NCBI GenBank assembly: GCA_963843565.1
Contig: CAWJKY010000003.1
Span: 558,001 to 622,000, forward strand
Origin: DASZQY01 sp963843565
GTDB taxonomy: Bacteria > Pseudomonadota > Alphaproteobacteria > Rhizobiales > Kaistiaceae
Direction: 5' to 3'
Length of the DNA stretch: 64,000 nt
Part shown: positions 26,167 to 35,006 of the stretch, piece by piece
Position numbering within the stretch: position 1 is the stretch's first letter
Layout: each line of letters starts with the position of its first letter
Position numbers and translations under genes: made by a program
The notes under the pieces: model-generated
The model's database searches: none
What the model saw: the letters and a program-made list of their open reading frames with translations, nothing else
Told to the model about the DNA's origin: nothing

Positions 26167-27582
26167 ATGGCTGACAGCTACGACGTCATCGTAATCGGCA
26201 GCGGCCCCGGCGGTTACGTCACCGCCATTCGTGCGGCGCAGCTCGGGCTGAAGACGGCCGTCATCGAGAAGTCGTACCTCGGCGGCATCTGTCTCAACTG
26301 GGGCTGCATTCCGACCAAGGCGCTGCTGCGTTCGGCCGAAATCTTCCACTACCTGGAGCACGCTGGCGACTACGGTCTCTCCGCCAAGGGCGTCGCCTAC
26401 GACGCTGGCGCGGTGGTCAAGCGCTCGCGTGCCGTCGCCGCGCAGCTTTCCAACGGCGTCGCCTTCCTGATGAAGAAGAACAAGATCGACGTGATCTGGG
26501 GCACGGCCAACATCACCGCGCCCGGCAAGGTCAACGTGAAGGCGTCCGACAATCCGCCGAAGGGCGCACTCGGCGGCGGCGATTACGCCGCTAAGCACGT
26601 CATCGTTGCGACCGGCGCGCGTCCGCGCGCGCTGCCCGGGCTCGAGCCCGACCAGAAACTGATCTGGACGTATTTCGAGGCGATGGCGCCCGACGCCATG
26701 CCAAAGTCACTGCTGGTCGTGGGCTCCGGCGCCATTGGCATGGAGTTCGCCTCGTTTTACCGGACGCTCGGCGTCGAGGTGACCGTGGTCGAGATCCTGC
26801 CTCAGATCCTGCCGGTCGAGGACGAGGAGATTGCGGCGCACGCGCGCAAGCGTTTCGAGAAGGCCGGCATCGTCATTCACACCGGCGCCAAGGTGACGAA
26901 GATCACCAAGGGCAAGAACGATCTCACCGCCAACGTTCAGCTCGCCGACGGCAAGACGCAGGACATCAAGGCCGACCGGATGATTTCCGCGGTCGGCGTA
27001 GTCGGCAACATCGAGAATCTGGGCCTTGAGAAGCTTGGCGTGAAGACGGACCGCGGCTGCGTCGTCATCGATGGGCACGGGCGCACCAACGTGCCGGGCA
27101 TCTATGCCATCGGCGATGTCGCCGGCCCGCCGATGCTCGCCCACAAGGCCGAGCATGAGGGCGTGATCTGCGTCGAGGCGATTGCCGGACTTGATTCGCA
27201 CCCGATGGACAAGCTCAAGATTCCGGGCTGCACCTACTGCAACCCGCAGATTGCCTCGGTCGGGCTGACCGAAGCCAAGGCCAAGGCCGCCGGTCACGAC
27301 GTCCGCGTCGGCAAGTTTCCCTTCATCGGCAATGGCAAGGCGATCGCGCTCGGCGAGCCGGACGGTCTGGTGAAGACGATTTTTGACAAGAAGACCGGCC
27401 AATTACTTGGTGCACACATGGTTGGCGCCGAAGTGACCGAGTTGATTCAAGGCTTTGTCATCGCTATGAACCTTGAAACGACCGAGGAAGACCTGATGAA
27501 CTCGGTCTTTCCGCACCCGACGCTCTCCGAAACCATGCATGAGAGCGTGCTCGCGGCGTACGGCAGGGTGATACACGTCTGA
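26167..27582 (+). CDS. lpdA: Dihydrolipoamide dehydrogenase (E3)
   Basis: Reoxidises dihydrolipoyl groups of PDH, passing electrons to NAD+. The 471 residues begin MADSYDVIVIGSGPGGYVTA (FAD fold), with the redox disulfide in GGICLNWGCIPTKALLRSAE (CxxxxC). The NAD fold is SLLVVGSGAIGMEFASFYRT, the second FAD contact is GIYAIGDVAGPPMLAHKAEH, and the active-site His-Glu is in FPHPTLSETMHESVLAAYGR. The ATG at 26167 is preceded by GGGGAGG. Together with pdhABC and lipA it completes a lipoate-dependent set. Confidence 0.97.
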   Translation: MADSYDVIVIGSGPGGYVTAIRAAQLGLKTAVIEKSYLGGICLNWGCIPTKALLRSAEIFHYLEHAGDYGLSAKGVAYDAGAVVKRSRAVAAQLSNGVAFLMKKNKIDVIWGTANITAPGKVNVKASDNPPKGALGGGDYAAKHVIVATGARPRALPGLEPDQKLIWTYFEAMAPDAMPKSLLVVGSGAIGMEFASFYRTLGVEVTVVEILPQILPVEDEEIAAHARKRFEKAGIVIHTGAKVTKITKGKNDLTANVQLADGKTQDIKADRMISAVGVVGNIENLGLEKLGVKTDRGCVVIDGHGRTNVPGIYAIGDVAGPPMLAHKAEHEGVICVEAIAGLDSHPMDKLKIPGCTYCNPQIASVGLTEAKAKAAGHDVRVGKFPFIGNGKAIALGEPDGLVKTIFDKKTGQLLGAHMVGAEVTELIQGFVIAMNLETTEEDLMNSVFPHPTLSETMHESVLAAYGRVIHV

Positions 27583-27603
27583 AAGGCCGGCACTCCGGAC
27601 CTG

Positions 27604-28827
27604 ATGATTGGGCGAACTCCGATGATCAATATGAGAAACTGCAAGCAGGCTGGCGTTGCCGTCTGCACCGCGCTGCTGTTTGGACTGGCTAGCGCGGTCG
27701 CGCACGCCGATGAAATGGCCACCGCCGGATCGGCGGTGAACATCACGGCCAACGGCGACAGCATCAAGGCGGCTGGCGCGACGGTGACCATCGGCGGCAA
27801 GGCCGAGGGGGTCGGCGCGGCCGGGGCGCTTGTCGATCTTGGAGTCACCACGACCGGCGACGTCAAGGTTGTGGGCGCCAAGGTCACCTTCGCTGGCTCG
27901 GTCGGGCACGATCTCGACGTCTTCGGCGCCTCGGTCGATCTCAAGGGACACGTGGCCAACGAGCTGCGCGTCGGCGGCGCCGTTGTGGACCTCAGCGTTT
28001 CGACCGGCGGGTCGTTGCGGGGCGGCGGTGCGACGTTCACGGTCTCGCCGACCAGCGACATCGGTGGCGAGCTGACAGCGGGCGGTGCCGTCATATCAAT
28101 TGGCGGTCATGTCGCCGGCAAGGTCACGATTGGCGGCGCCCGGGTCCTTTTTGATGCGCGCGCCGACGGCCCGGTCGACATCACCGGCGATACCATCGTC
28201 ATCGGCCCGAACGCCAGGATCGGTGGCGAGCTGACGGTCCGTTCGCCAAATGACCCCAAGGTCGACACGGCGGCGACGATCACCGGGCCCATCACGCGCG
28301 CCGCGATGCCGCGCTGGAGCCCAGAGATTCCGTGGCTGTGGTCGGTCGCGCTGGCGGCAGCCATCGCGGTCAGCACGATGCTCGCGGGCCTCGTCCTGCT
28401 GATCTTCGGCGGGCGTGTCTTCGCCGCGTCCGTCCTCCACGTTCGTCACCGGCCGCTGTCGAGCTTCCTGTTCGGCATCCTCACGGTGGTGCTGGTGCCC
28501 TTCATCGCCATCGTGCTGATGGCGACCGTGGTCGGGATTCCGATCGGCTTCGCGATCCTGTTCATCATGCCGTTCCTGTTCGTGTTCGGCCACGCCGTGG
28601 CTGCCGCGGGTATTGCCTCGGGGCTGCTGCTGCGCCGCCCGGCGGAGGCCGGGGCGGTGCTGTCGTTCGTCATGCTGGTGATCGGCGCGCTCATCCTGGC
28701 GGCGCTGGGCTTCATCCCGTTCGTCGGGCCGCTGATCGTGTGCATCGCCGTTGTGCTGGGCGTTGGCGCGTTCACGCGCACGCTTGGACACCGGCTGCGC
28801 CGACCGGATGCGGCGCCGGCTTCGTGA
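27604..28827 (+). CDS. Exported bactofilin-like repeat protein with membrane C-terminus
   Basis: A 407-residue envelope protein. An N-terminal signal segment (CKQAGVAVCTALLFGLASAV, cut after AHA) precedes residues about 40-225, a regular repeat of short strands with Gly turns (DSIKAAGATVTIGGKAEG, TGDVKVVGAKVTFAGSVGHD, LDVFGASVDLKGHVANEL, LRVGGAVVDLSVSTGGSL), predicted to form a beta-helix like bactofilins or polymer-forming proteins. After AAMPRWSPEIPWLW come four or more membrane helices (for example SVALAAAIAVSTMLAGLVLL). The start could also be ATG 27622 or 27631. It sits between lpd and lipA, unrelated to lipoate chemistry. Confidence 0.75.
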   Translation: MIGRTPMINMRNCKQAGVAVCTALLFGLASAVAHADEMATAGSAVNITANGDSIKAAGATVTIGGKAEGVGAAGALVDLGVTTTGDVKVVGAKVTFAGSVGHDLDVFGASVDLKGHVANELRVGGAVVDLSVSTGGSLRGGGATFTVSPTSDIGGELTAGGAVISIGGHVAGKVTIGGARVLFDARADGPVDITGDTIVIGPNARIGGELTVRSPNDPKVDTAATITGPITRAAMPRWSPEIPWLWSVALAAAIAVSTMLAGLVLLIFGGRVFAASVLHVRHRPLSSFLFGILTVVLVPFIAIVLMATVVGIPIGFAILFIMPFLFVFGHAVAAAGIASGLLLRRPAEAGAVLSFVMLVIGALILAALGFIPFVGPLIVCIAVVLGVGAFTRTLGHRLRRPDAAPAS

Positions 28828-28843
28828 GGGGGAGGGGACAGAC

Positions 28844-29104
28844 ATGAACGCACAGACCAGAGGCCTGATTTCCTGGATCATCGTCGGCCTGATCGCCGGC
28901 TGGGTCGCCAGCCTCATCGTCGGGGCGCCCGGCTCGCTGCTCGGCTATCTCGTCGCCGGCCTTATTGGGTCGGTGGTCGGCGGGTTCCTGGCGCAGGTGC
29001 TCAAGATCAAGCTCAACACCGGCAATCCGTTCTTCGAGCAGCTCATCATCTCGGTGGTGGGCGCGATCATTGTGGTGCTTGTTGCCCGGGTCATCATCAC
29101 CTGA
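28844..29104 (+). CDS. GlsB/YeaQ/YmgE-family (transglycosylase-associated) membrane protein
   Basis: A protein of 86 residues with three Gly-rich membrane helices: RGLISWIIVGLIAGWVASLI, GYLVAGLIGSVVGGFLAQVL and EQLIISVVGAIIVVLVARVI. This matches the small stress-response membrane family annotated GlsB/YeaQ/YmgE, whose function is uncertain. GGGGAGGGG lies just upstream of ATG 28844. It forms a likely unit with the bactofilin-like gene before it and the 81-residue membrane protein after it. Confidence 0.88.
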   Translation: MNAQTRGLISWIIVGLIAGWVASLIVGAPGSLLGYLVAGLIGSVVGGFLAQVLKIKLNTGNPFFEQLIISVVGAIIVVLVARVIIT

Positions 29105-29122
29105 ACGACGACGGAGGGAGTC

Positions 29123-29368
29123 ATGAGCCCTGCACGCAAGGCATTCTGGCTGGTGTTTCTGGGCTTCATCGCCCTAGGTATTGTGATCGGCCTCATCAAG
29201 ATGGTGGCGCCGGACGTTGCCTCAGTGTCGTTGAATGATCAGCAGGTTACGGGCCCCATGGCGATCGTCGTTGCCGGCGGCGTCGGCGCCATCCCCGGAC
29301 TGCTCTTTGGCCTGATTGTCGCCGGGATCGTCAAGCTGGTGACTCGCGGCGGCAAGAAGACAGCCTGA
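29123..29368 (+). CDS. Small two-helix membrane protein, hypothetical
   Basis: A protein of 81 residues with membrane segments KAFWLVFLGFIALGIVIGLI and AIVVAGGVGAIPGLLFGLIV separated by an about 25-residue loop (KMVAPDVASVSLNDQQVTGP). It ends with a basic tail (KLVTRGGKKTA). GGAGGGAG precedes the ATG. No family is recognised. The spacing (18 bases after the GlsB-like gene, 24 before lipA) suggests one transcript. Confidence 0.7.
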   Translation: MSPARKAFWLVFLGFIALGIVIGLIKMVAPDVASVSLNDQQVTGPMAIVVAGGVGAIPGLLFGLIVAGIVKLVTRGGKKTA

Positions 29369-29392
29369 CCGGAGCCGGAACACGAGAAGCGA

Positions 29393-30352
29393 ATGGTAGT
29401 CGTCCTCGATACAGTGGCCGGGCGCGCGTCGCGCCCGCGCCATCCCGAAAAGGCGCATCGGGCCGATAACCCGATCCAGCGCAAGCCTGACTGGATTCGG
29501 GTCAAGGCGCCGGGCTCGCCGGTCTATCGCGAGACGTCGGCGATCGTGCGCGAGCACAATCTCGTCACGGTCTGCGAGGAGGCGGGTTGCCCCAACGTCG
29601 GCGAGTGCTGGTCGAAGAAGCACGCCACCTTCATGATCATGGGCGACACGTGCACGCGCGCCTGCGCGTTCTGCAATGTGCGCACCGGCATTCCGGGCGC
29701 CCTCGACCGGCAAGAGCCGGAGAAGGTCGCCGATGCGGTCGCCAAGCTGGGCCTCAACCACGTGGTCATCACCTCGGTCGATCGTGACGATCTTGCCGAC
29801 GGCGGTGCCGAGCACTTCGTCCGGACCATCGCCGCGATCCGCCGGCGGTCGAGCGCGACCATCGAGATCCTGACGCCGGACTTCCTGCGCAAGGACGGCG
29901 CCATCCCGACCGTCGTTGCGGCGAAGCCGGATGTCTTCAACCACAACCTCGAGACCGTGCCGTCCAAGTACCTGACGGTCAGGCCCGGCGCCCGCTACTT
30001 CGCCTCGCTCCGCCTGCTTCAGCAGGTCAAGGAACTCGACCCGCAGATGTTCACCAAGTCGGGCATCATGGTCGGCCTTGGCGAGGAGCGGAACGAGGTC
30101 CTCCAGCTGATGGACGACCTGCGCGCGGCCAATGTCGACTTCCTGACCATCGGCCAGTATCTCCAGCCGAGCAGCAAACACCACCCGATCGTGCGCTTCG
30201 TGCCGCCGGAAGAGTTCAAGGCCTACGAGACGATCGCTTACGCCAAGGGCTTCCTGATGGTCTCGGCGAGCCCGCTGACCCGCTCGTCGCATCATGCGGG
30301 CGAGGATTTCGCGCGGCTCCGCGCCGCGCGCGCCGCCCGCTTCGGCGCCTGA
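29393..30352 (+). CDS. lipA: Lipoyl synthase
   Basis: A radical-SAM enzyme that inserts two sulfurs into octanoyl groups on lipoyl domains. The 319 residues carry both iron-sulfur clusters: the auxiliary cluster in VCEEAGCPNVGECW (Cx4Cx5C), and the radical-SAM cluster in GDTCTRACAFCNVRTG (Cx3Cx2C). The C-terminal RSSHHAGEDF corresponds to the RSSY/HHA auxiliary-cluster Ser motif. Its substrates PdhB and PdhC are encoded just upstream. Confidence 0.97.
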   Translation: MVVVLDTVAGRASRPRHPEKAHRADNPIQRKPDWIRVKAPGSPVYRETSAIVREHNLVTVCEEAGCPNVGECWSKKHATFMIMGDTCTRACAFCNVRTGIPGALDRQEPEKVADAVAKLGLNHVVITSVDRDDLADGGAEHFVRTIAAIRRRSSATIEILTPDFLRKDGAIPTVVAAKPDVFNHNLETVPSKYLTVRPGARYFASLRLLQQVKELDPQMFTKSGIMVGLGEERNEVLQLMDDLRAANVDFLTIGQYLQPSSKHHPIVRFVPPEEFKAYETIAYAKGFLMVSASPLTRSSHHAGEDFARLRAARAARFGA

Positions 30353-30359
30353 TTTCTCG

Positions 30360-30821
30360 ATGCCGCAGTTCACGACCGAGCGCCGGATCGCCCATTCGGC
30401 GGCTGCCATGTTTGCGCTGGTCGCCGACGTCGAGCGCTACCCCGCCTTCGTGCCGCTCTGCCAGAGCCTGGTCGTCCGCCGGCGCCGGGAGGAAGGGGAG
30501 CGCGAGGTCGTGGTCGCGGACATGACCGTGGCGTTCAAGGTCGTGCGCGAGACCTTCACCACCCGCGTCGTCCTCGACCGATCAGACCACGTCATCGACA
30601 TCGCCTACCTCGACGGGCCGTTCGAACACCTTGACGGGCGCTGGGCGTTCAAGCCGGACGGCGAGGGGGCCTGCGTGGTGCACTTCGAGATCGACTACGC
30701 GTTCAAGTCGCGGGTGCTCGCCGCGATCATGGGCGCGGCGTTCGAGACCATGTTCCGCAAGTTCATCGTCGCCTTCGAGAAACGCGCCGACGCGATCTAC
30801 GGAAGGGTGGCGGCGTCGTGA
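30360..30821 (+). CDS. Coq10/RatA-like START-domain protein
   Basis: A 153-residue polyketide-cyclase/START-type protein starting MPQFTTERRIAHSAAAMFAL. Family marks are VADVERYPAFVPLCQSLVVR, VADMTVAFKVVRETFTTRVV, YLDGPFEHLDGRWAFKP and VHFEIDYAFKSRVLAAIMGA, ending FRKFIVAFEKRADAIYG. The Coq10 group binds ubiquinone and supports its use in respiration; the same family is sometimes labelled RatA toxin, for which there is no support here. lipA followed by this gene is a conserved alphaproteobacterial order. The next gene overlaps it by GTGA. Confidence 0.92.
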   Translation: MPQFTTERRIAHSAAAMFALVADVERYPAFVPLCQSLVVRRRREEGEREVVVADMTVAFKVVRETFTTRVVLDRSDHVIDIAYLDGPFEHLDGRWAFKPDGEGACVVHFEIDYAFKSRVLAAIMGAAFETMFRKFIVAFEKRADAIYGRVAAS

Positions 30822-31240
30822 GCCTCGGCACGGCGAAGATCATGGCCTTCGTCGCCACCACAGACGCCGCACGGGCGATGTCGTTCTACCGCGACGCGCT
30901 CGGCCTGACGCTCGTTGAAGACTCGCCGTTTGCGCTGGCCTTCGACATCGGCGGCACGATGCTGCGGATCCAGAAGGTCGAGACGTTCACGCCGCATCCG
31001 TTCACCGCGCTCGGCTGGCACGTGGGCGACATTGCTGGCGCGATCGACCGGCTGGTTGCGACGGGCGTCGCCATGGAGCGGTTCGCCGGAATGGACCAGG
31101 ATACTCGCGGCGTCTGGACCTCGCCGGGCGGCGCCCGGATCGCGTGGTTCAAAGACCCGGATGGCAATCTCCTGTCGCTGACCGCGTTTTCCGCCGATGC
31201 GTTGGACGAGCCCGGGTTCAGGGGGGCAATGGATCGATGA
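30818..31240 (+). CDS. VOC-family (glyoxalase/bleomycin-resistance-like) protein
   Basis: A 140-residue single-module VOC protein. It has KIMAFVATTDAARAMSFYRD, ALGLTLVEDSPFALAFDIGG, HVGDIAGAIDRLVATGVAME, WTSPGGARIAWFKDPDGNLL and SLTAF, the standard beta-alpha-beta-beta-beta repeats with FKDPDGN. The start GTG at 30818 overlaps the previous stop (GTGA), and its own stop overlaps the next start (ATGA), so three genes are translationally coupled. The reaction is unknown. Confidence 0.88.
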   Translation: MSLGTAKIMAFVATTDAARAMSFYRDALGLTLVEDSPFALAFDIGGTMLRIQKVETFTPHPFTALGWHVGDIAGAIDRLVATGVAMERFAGMDQDTRGVWTSPGGARIAWFKDPDGNLLSLTAFSADALDEPGFRGAMDR

Positions 31241-31584
31241 CCGTCACCAGGATCGTCGCCAATCTCAGCGCGCCGAACCCGGTGGAACTCGCGAACTTCT
31301 ATGCGGAAGTGTTCGGCCTCCGCGCGTCGATGGACATGGGCTGGATTGCGTTTCTTGACAGCGCCACGACCCAGAAGATCGAACTCCACACCGCTTCGGA
31401 AGGAGGATCCCGCACCGAACTGCCGGTGATTTCGATCGGGGTTGATGATCTGGACGCCACTGCCGCGGCTGTGCGCGCCGCTGGGGCGAAGGTGGTCTAT
31501 GGTCCAGTCGAAGAGCCTTGGGGCCTCCGCCGGTTCTTCTTCCGCGACCCCGCCGGGAACCTCATCAATGTCGTCGACCATTGA
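31237..31584 (+). CDS. VOC-family protein, second of a tandem pair
   Basis: A protein of 115 residues with TRIVANLSAPNPVELANFYA, EVFGLRASMDMGWIAFLDS, SIGVDDLDATAAAVRAAGAK and RRFFFRDPAGNLINVVDH, a complete VOC module. ATG 31237 lies in an ATGA overlap with the preceding VOC gene. The two share architecture but little sequence, so they are not a recent duplication. The reaction is unknown. Confidence 0.88.
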   Translation: MTVTRIVANLSAPNPVELANFYAEVFGLRASMDMGWIAFLDSATTQKIELHTASEGGSRTELPVISIGVDDLDATAAAVRAAGAKVVYGPVEEPWGLRRFFFRDPAGNLINVVDH

Positions 31585-31605
31585 GGCGCCGCCTGCGCCC
31601 TTGTT

Positions 31606-33231
31606 TCACGCGGTCGGCAGGCGATGGTCGGCAAATTGCGCGCGCAGCGCCGTCTTGAGGAGCTTGCCGGTCGCGGTATGCGGCATCTCGTCGACGACGG
31701 CGACATCATCCGGCAGCCACCACTTGGCGACCTTGCCGGCCATGAAGTCGAGGAGCGCCGCGCGGTCGACCGCCTTGCCTGGCATCGGCACGACGATCAG
31801 CAGCGGCCGCTCGCCCCATTTGGCGTGCGGAACGCTGATGACGGCCGCCTCGGCAACATCGGGATGGGCGACGGCCAGGTTCTCGAGCTCGATCGACGAA
31901 ATCCACTCGCCGCCCGACTTGATCAGGTCCTTGGCGCGGTCAGTGATCTGCATGTAGCCGTGCCGGTCGATGGTGGCGATGTCGCCGGTGTCGAAGAATC
32001 CGTCCGCGTCGATCGCGTCGCCGTCCTCGCGGTAATACGCGCGCGCGACGGCCGGTCCGCGCACCTTCAGCCGGCCGAAGGTCTTTCCGTCCCAGGGCGC
32101 GGGCTTGCCGGCATCGTCGGTGATCTTCATCTCGACGCCGAATGGCGCGTGGCCCTGCTTCACCTTGACGTCGAGCCAGGACTCGCCTTCGAGGCCGGCG
32201 ACTTCCGGCTTCATGGAGCAGATGGTGCCGAGCGGGCTCATTTCGGTCATGCCCCACGCATGCAGGACCTCGACGCCGTAGTTGTCGCGGAACTTCTGGG
32301 TCATGACGCGCGGCGCCGCCGAGCCGCCGATGACGACGCGGTTGAGGGTGGAGAGCTTCGCGCCGGTCGTTTCCAGGTGCTGGAGCAGCATCATCCAGAT
32401 GGTCGGGACGGCACCGGCGAAGGTCACGCCCTCCGATTCGATCAGCTCGTAGAGCGAGGCGCCGTCCATCTTGGCGCCCGGCAGCACGAATTTGGCGCCG
32501 GTCATCGGAACGCTGTGGGCGAGGCCCCAGCAGTTGGCGTGGAACATGGGGACCACCGCCATGATCACGTCGTTGGCGGAGATGCCCATCATGCTGGGCA
32601 TGATCGCCATCATGGCGTGGAGGACGTTCGAGCGGTGTGAATAGACGACGCCCTTCGGGTCGCCGGTCGTCCCGGACGTGTAGCACAGGCCAACGGCGGT
32701 GTTCTCGTCGAAGGTCTTCCACGCGAAGTCGCCGTTGGCTTCGGCCAGCCAGTCCTCGTAGGCGACGGCGTTTGAGAGCGTCGTCTTTGGCATGTGGGCG
32801 CCGTCGGTCATCACGATCACCTGTTCGATCGTGGTCAGCGCCGGCGCCAGTTTCTCGACCAGCGGGACAAACGTCAGGTCGACGAAGAGCAGCCGATCGC
32901 CGGCGTGATTGATGATCCAGGCGATGTGCTCGGGGAACAGCCGCGGATTGACCGTGTGGCAGACGGCGCCGATGCCGCCCGTGCCGTACCAGACTTCCAT
33001 ATGCCGCCAGGTGTTCCAGCCAAGCGTGGCGCAGCGGTCGCCCAATTTGATGCCTTGGGCGTCGAGGCGCTTGGCAAGCTGCAGGGCGCGCCCGCGAAGC
33101 TCCCGGTAGGTGATGCGGTGGACCGGGCCCTCGATGGAGCGCGACACGACCTCGCGATCGGGGGCGGACGTTGCCGCGTGATCGAGGATGTTTTGACAAA
33201 GCAGGGGCCAGTTCTGCATCAACCCAAGCAT
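31606..33231 (-). CDS. Long/medium-chain acyl-CoA ligase (AMP-binding enzyme)
   Basis: A 541-residue ANL-superfamily enzyme that would activate a carboxylic acid to its acyl-CoA via an acyl-adenylate. The P-loop is CYTSGTTGDPKGVVYSHRS, followed by HAWGMTEMSPLGTICS (A5), FDTGDIATIDRHGYMQITDR (A7-A8), AKDLIKSGGEWISSIELENL and the catalytic Lys near the end in TATGKLLKTALR. The sequence resembles the group annotated as fatty-acid or 3-(methylthio)propionyl-CoA ligases; the chain length cannot be told. It is convergent with the VOC pair and has no neighbouring beta-oxidation genes. Confidence 0.92.
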   Translation of the reverse strand: MLGLMQNWPLLCQNILDHAATSAPDREVVSRSIEGPVHRITYRELRGRALQLAKRLDAQGIKLGDRCATLGWNTWRHMEVWYGTGGIGAVCHTVNPRLFPEHIAWIINHAGDRLLFVDLTFVPLVEKLAPALTTIEQVIVMTDGAHMPKTTLSNAVAYEDWLAEANGDFAWKTFDENTAVGLCYTSGTTGDPKGVVYSHRSNVLHAMMAIMPSMMGISANDVIMAVVPMFHANCWGLAHSVPMTGAKFVLPGAKMDGASLYELIESEGVTFAGAVPTIWMMLLQHLETTGAKLSTLNRVVIGGSAAPRVMTQKFRDNYGVEVLHAWGMTEMSPLGTICSMKPEVAGLEGESWLDVKVKQGHAPFGVEMKITDDAGKPAPWDGKTFGRLKVRGPAVARAYYREDGDAIDADGFFDTGDIATIDRHGYMQITDRAKDLIKSGGEWISSIELENLAVAHPDVAEAAVISVPHAKWGERPLLIVVPMPGKAVDRAALLDFMAGKVAKWWLPDDVAVVDEMPHTATGKLLKTALRAQFADHRLPTA

Positions 33232-33324
33232 CGGCGGTTCCTCCGGATTTTCTGTTTGGGTCGATAGTGATTGCCAAACGGACCGCGTGTCCAGCGGCGA
33301 GATGGGGCCCGCAGGTCCGGACGA

Positions 33325-33816
33325 TCAGGTGAGCGCCTTCAGCATGGCCAGCGCTTCCCGCGCCGTTGCCAGCCTGACACCCGAGCGGTCGTAGCCCTGG
33401 AAGGTGTGGATGGCGTCGAGCGGCTCGCCACCGCGCCGAAGCGCGGCGATGTGGACGAGACCGACCGGCTTCTCGGTGGTGCCGCCGTCCGGCCCGGCGA
33501 TGCCGGTGACGGCGACCGCGAGGTCGGCGGGCGAATGGGCCAGCGCCCCTTCCACCATCGCCTTGGCGACCTCGGCGCTGACGGCACCCTTCGCGGCGAT
33601 GAGCGCGGCCGGCACGCCGAGCAGCTCGGTCTTGGCGGCGTTGGAGTAGGTGACGAAGCCCCGGTCGAAGACCGCCGAGGAACCGGGGATTTCGGTGAGC
33701 GCGCCGGCAATCAGCCCGCCGGTGCAGGATTCGGCCGTCGAGATGGTCAGCTTGCGCGCGGTGCAGAGCGCGATCAGCTCGGCGGCCGCCGGCAGGAGTG
33801 GGGCGAGGTCGGTCAC
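33325..33816 (-). CDS. CinA C-terminal domain protein (nicotinamide-nucleotide amidohydrolase)
   Basis: A stand-alone CinA C-terminal domain of 163 residues, like PncC, which deamidates nicotinamide mononucleotide. Signature blocks are LTISTAESCTGGLIAGALTE, IPGSSAVFDRGFVTYSNAAK, TELLGVPAALIAAKGAVSAE and LAVAVTGIAGPDGGTTEKPV. The start is GTG 33814-33816, overlapping the ispDF stop by 4 bases (GTGA), so the genes are coupled as in other rhizobia. Confidence 0.93.
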   Translation of the reverse strand: MTDLAPLLPAAAELIALCTARKLTISTAESCTGGLIAGALTEIPGSSAVFDRGFVTYSNAAKTELLGVPAALIAAKGAVSAEVAKAMVEGALAHSPADLAVAVTGIAGPDGGTTEKPVGLVHIAALRRGGEPLDAIHTFQGYDRSGVRLATAREALAMLKALT

Positions 33817-35006
33817 GGCAGCAGCGGCAGCCGGATGGTGGCCACGGCATACGCGGAGGCCCCTTCACCGCGACCAATGAAGCCCAGACCTTCGCTGGTG
33901 GTCGCCTTGACCGCCACGCGGTCGAACGAGATGCCGGCGATCTCGGCGATGCGTTCGCGGATCGCCTCGCGGTGTGGTGCGAGCTTCGGGCCCTCGCCGA
34001 CGTAGGTGACATCGAGATGGGCGACGATGCCGCGGCGCGCCGTCACGCGGGCCACCGCGTGGGCGAGAAACTGAAACGACGCGGCGCCCTTCCATTTCGC
34101 TTCGCTCGGCGGGAAGTGCGTGCCGATGTCGCCATCGCCAAGGGCACCAAGCACGGCGTCGGTCAGCGCGTGAAGCATCACGTCGGCGTCGGAGTGGCCG
34201 AGAAGTCCGCGCGTGTGCGGGATGGCGACGCCGCCGAGGTTCACGAATGTGCCGGCGCCCAGCGGATGGACGTCGTAGCCGATGCCGACGCGCACGTCGC
34301 CGAGGCGGAGGGCGTCTTCGGCGAGCAGTCGACGGTCGGCGGAGGCGATCTCGGTGGCGGTGGTCAGCTTGACGTTGACGGGGTCGCCGGGCACGGCGCG
34401 CACGGTGGCGCCCGCCCATTCCGCGACGGCGGCATCGTCGGTGAAGGTCGCGCCGGCTTCGGCGGCGCGCGCATGGGCTTCGCGGATCAGCGTGAAGCGA
34501 AAGCCTTGCGGCGTTTCGGCTGCCTCCAGGCCCTCGCGCGGAACGGTCTCGGCGACACGCCCGTCCGCGACGCGCTTCAGCGTGCTCGACACCGGCAGGA
34601 CCGGAACTACCGCTTCGGCGTCGCCGAGGGCCGCAAGGACCCGGCCAACGAGAGCGGGCGAGGCGAACGGGCGCGCGGCGTCGTGGATGAGCACATTGGC
34701 GGGCGCGGCCCCGGCCAACGCCTCCAGCCCGAGGCGCACGGACGCCTGTCTGGTCGCGCCGCCGGCGACTGCGGGGCCGAGCTTGGGGTTTTGCGGTGCA
34801 ACCGCCTCGTAGAGGGCGCGGTCGGTTTCGCCGATCGCCACCTGGACACGCGCAACGCGGGGGTCGTCGAGGAAGGCCGCCAGGCTCCACGCGAGCATGG
34901 GCTTTCCGCCAACCATTTGGTATTGCTTCGGAATACCCTGCGAGCCGGCGCGGATTCCGCGGCCGGCAGCAACGATCAGGACCGCAGTTGTGGGATTTGT
35001 GGCCAT
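33813..35006 (-). CDS. ispDF: Bifunctional IspD/IspF enzyme of the MEP isoprenoid pathway
   Basis: A 397-residue fusion. Residues 1-230 are the cytidylyltransferase IspD (TAVLIVAAGRGIRAGSQGI, PKQYQMVGGKPMLAWSL, VLIHDAARPFASPALV). Residues about 238-397 are the 2C-methyl-D-erythritol 2,4-cyclodiphosphate synthase IspF (VRVGIGYDVHPLGAGTFVNL, LLGHSDADVMLHALTDAVLG, ALGDGDIGTHFPPSEAKWKG, and ATTSEGLGFIGRGEGASAYA). The fusion is typical of alphaproteobacteria; the two activities are not consecutive in the pathway. It is divergent from dusB. Confidence 0.97.
   Translation of the reverse strand: MATNPTTAVLIVAAGRGIRAGSQGIPKQYQMVGGKPMLAWSLAAFLDDPRVARVQVAIGETDRALYEAVAPQNPKLGPAVAGGATRQASVRLGLEALAGAAPANVLIHDAARPFASPALVGRVLAALGDAEAVVPVLPVSSTLKRVADGRVAETVPREGLEAAETPQGFRFTLIREAHARAAEAGATFTDDAAVAEWAGATVRAVPGDPVNVKLTTATEIASADRRLLAEDALRLGDVRVGIGYDVHPLGAGTFVNLGGVAIPHTRGLLGHSDADVMLHALTDAVLGALGDGDIGTHFPPSEAKWKGAASFQFLAHAVARVTARRGIVAHLDVTYVGEGPKLAPHREAIRERIAEIAGISFDRVAVKATTSEGLGFIGRGEGASAYAVATIRLPLLP

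Noticed and set aside
30360..30821. RatA ribosome toxin
   Set aside because: Family name overlaps, but position after lipA and sequence fit the Coq10-like ubiquinone-binding group; no antitoxin partner is present.
31940..34012. 690-codon minus-strand frame across the acyl-CoA ligase and ispDF
   Set aside because: Arg/Pro/His-rich composition with no family motifs; it is an out-of-frame reading of the ligase, cinA and ispDF genes.
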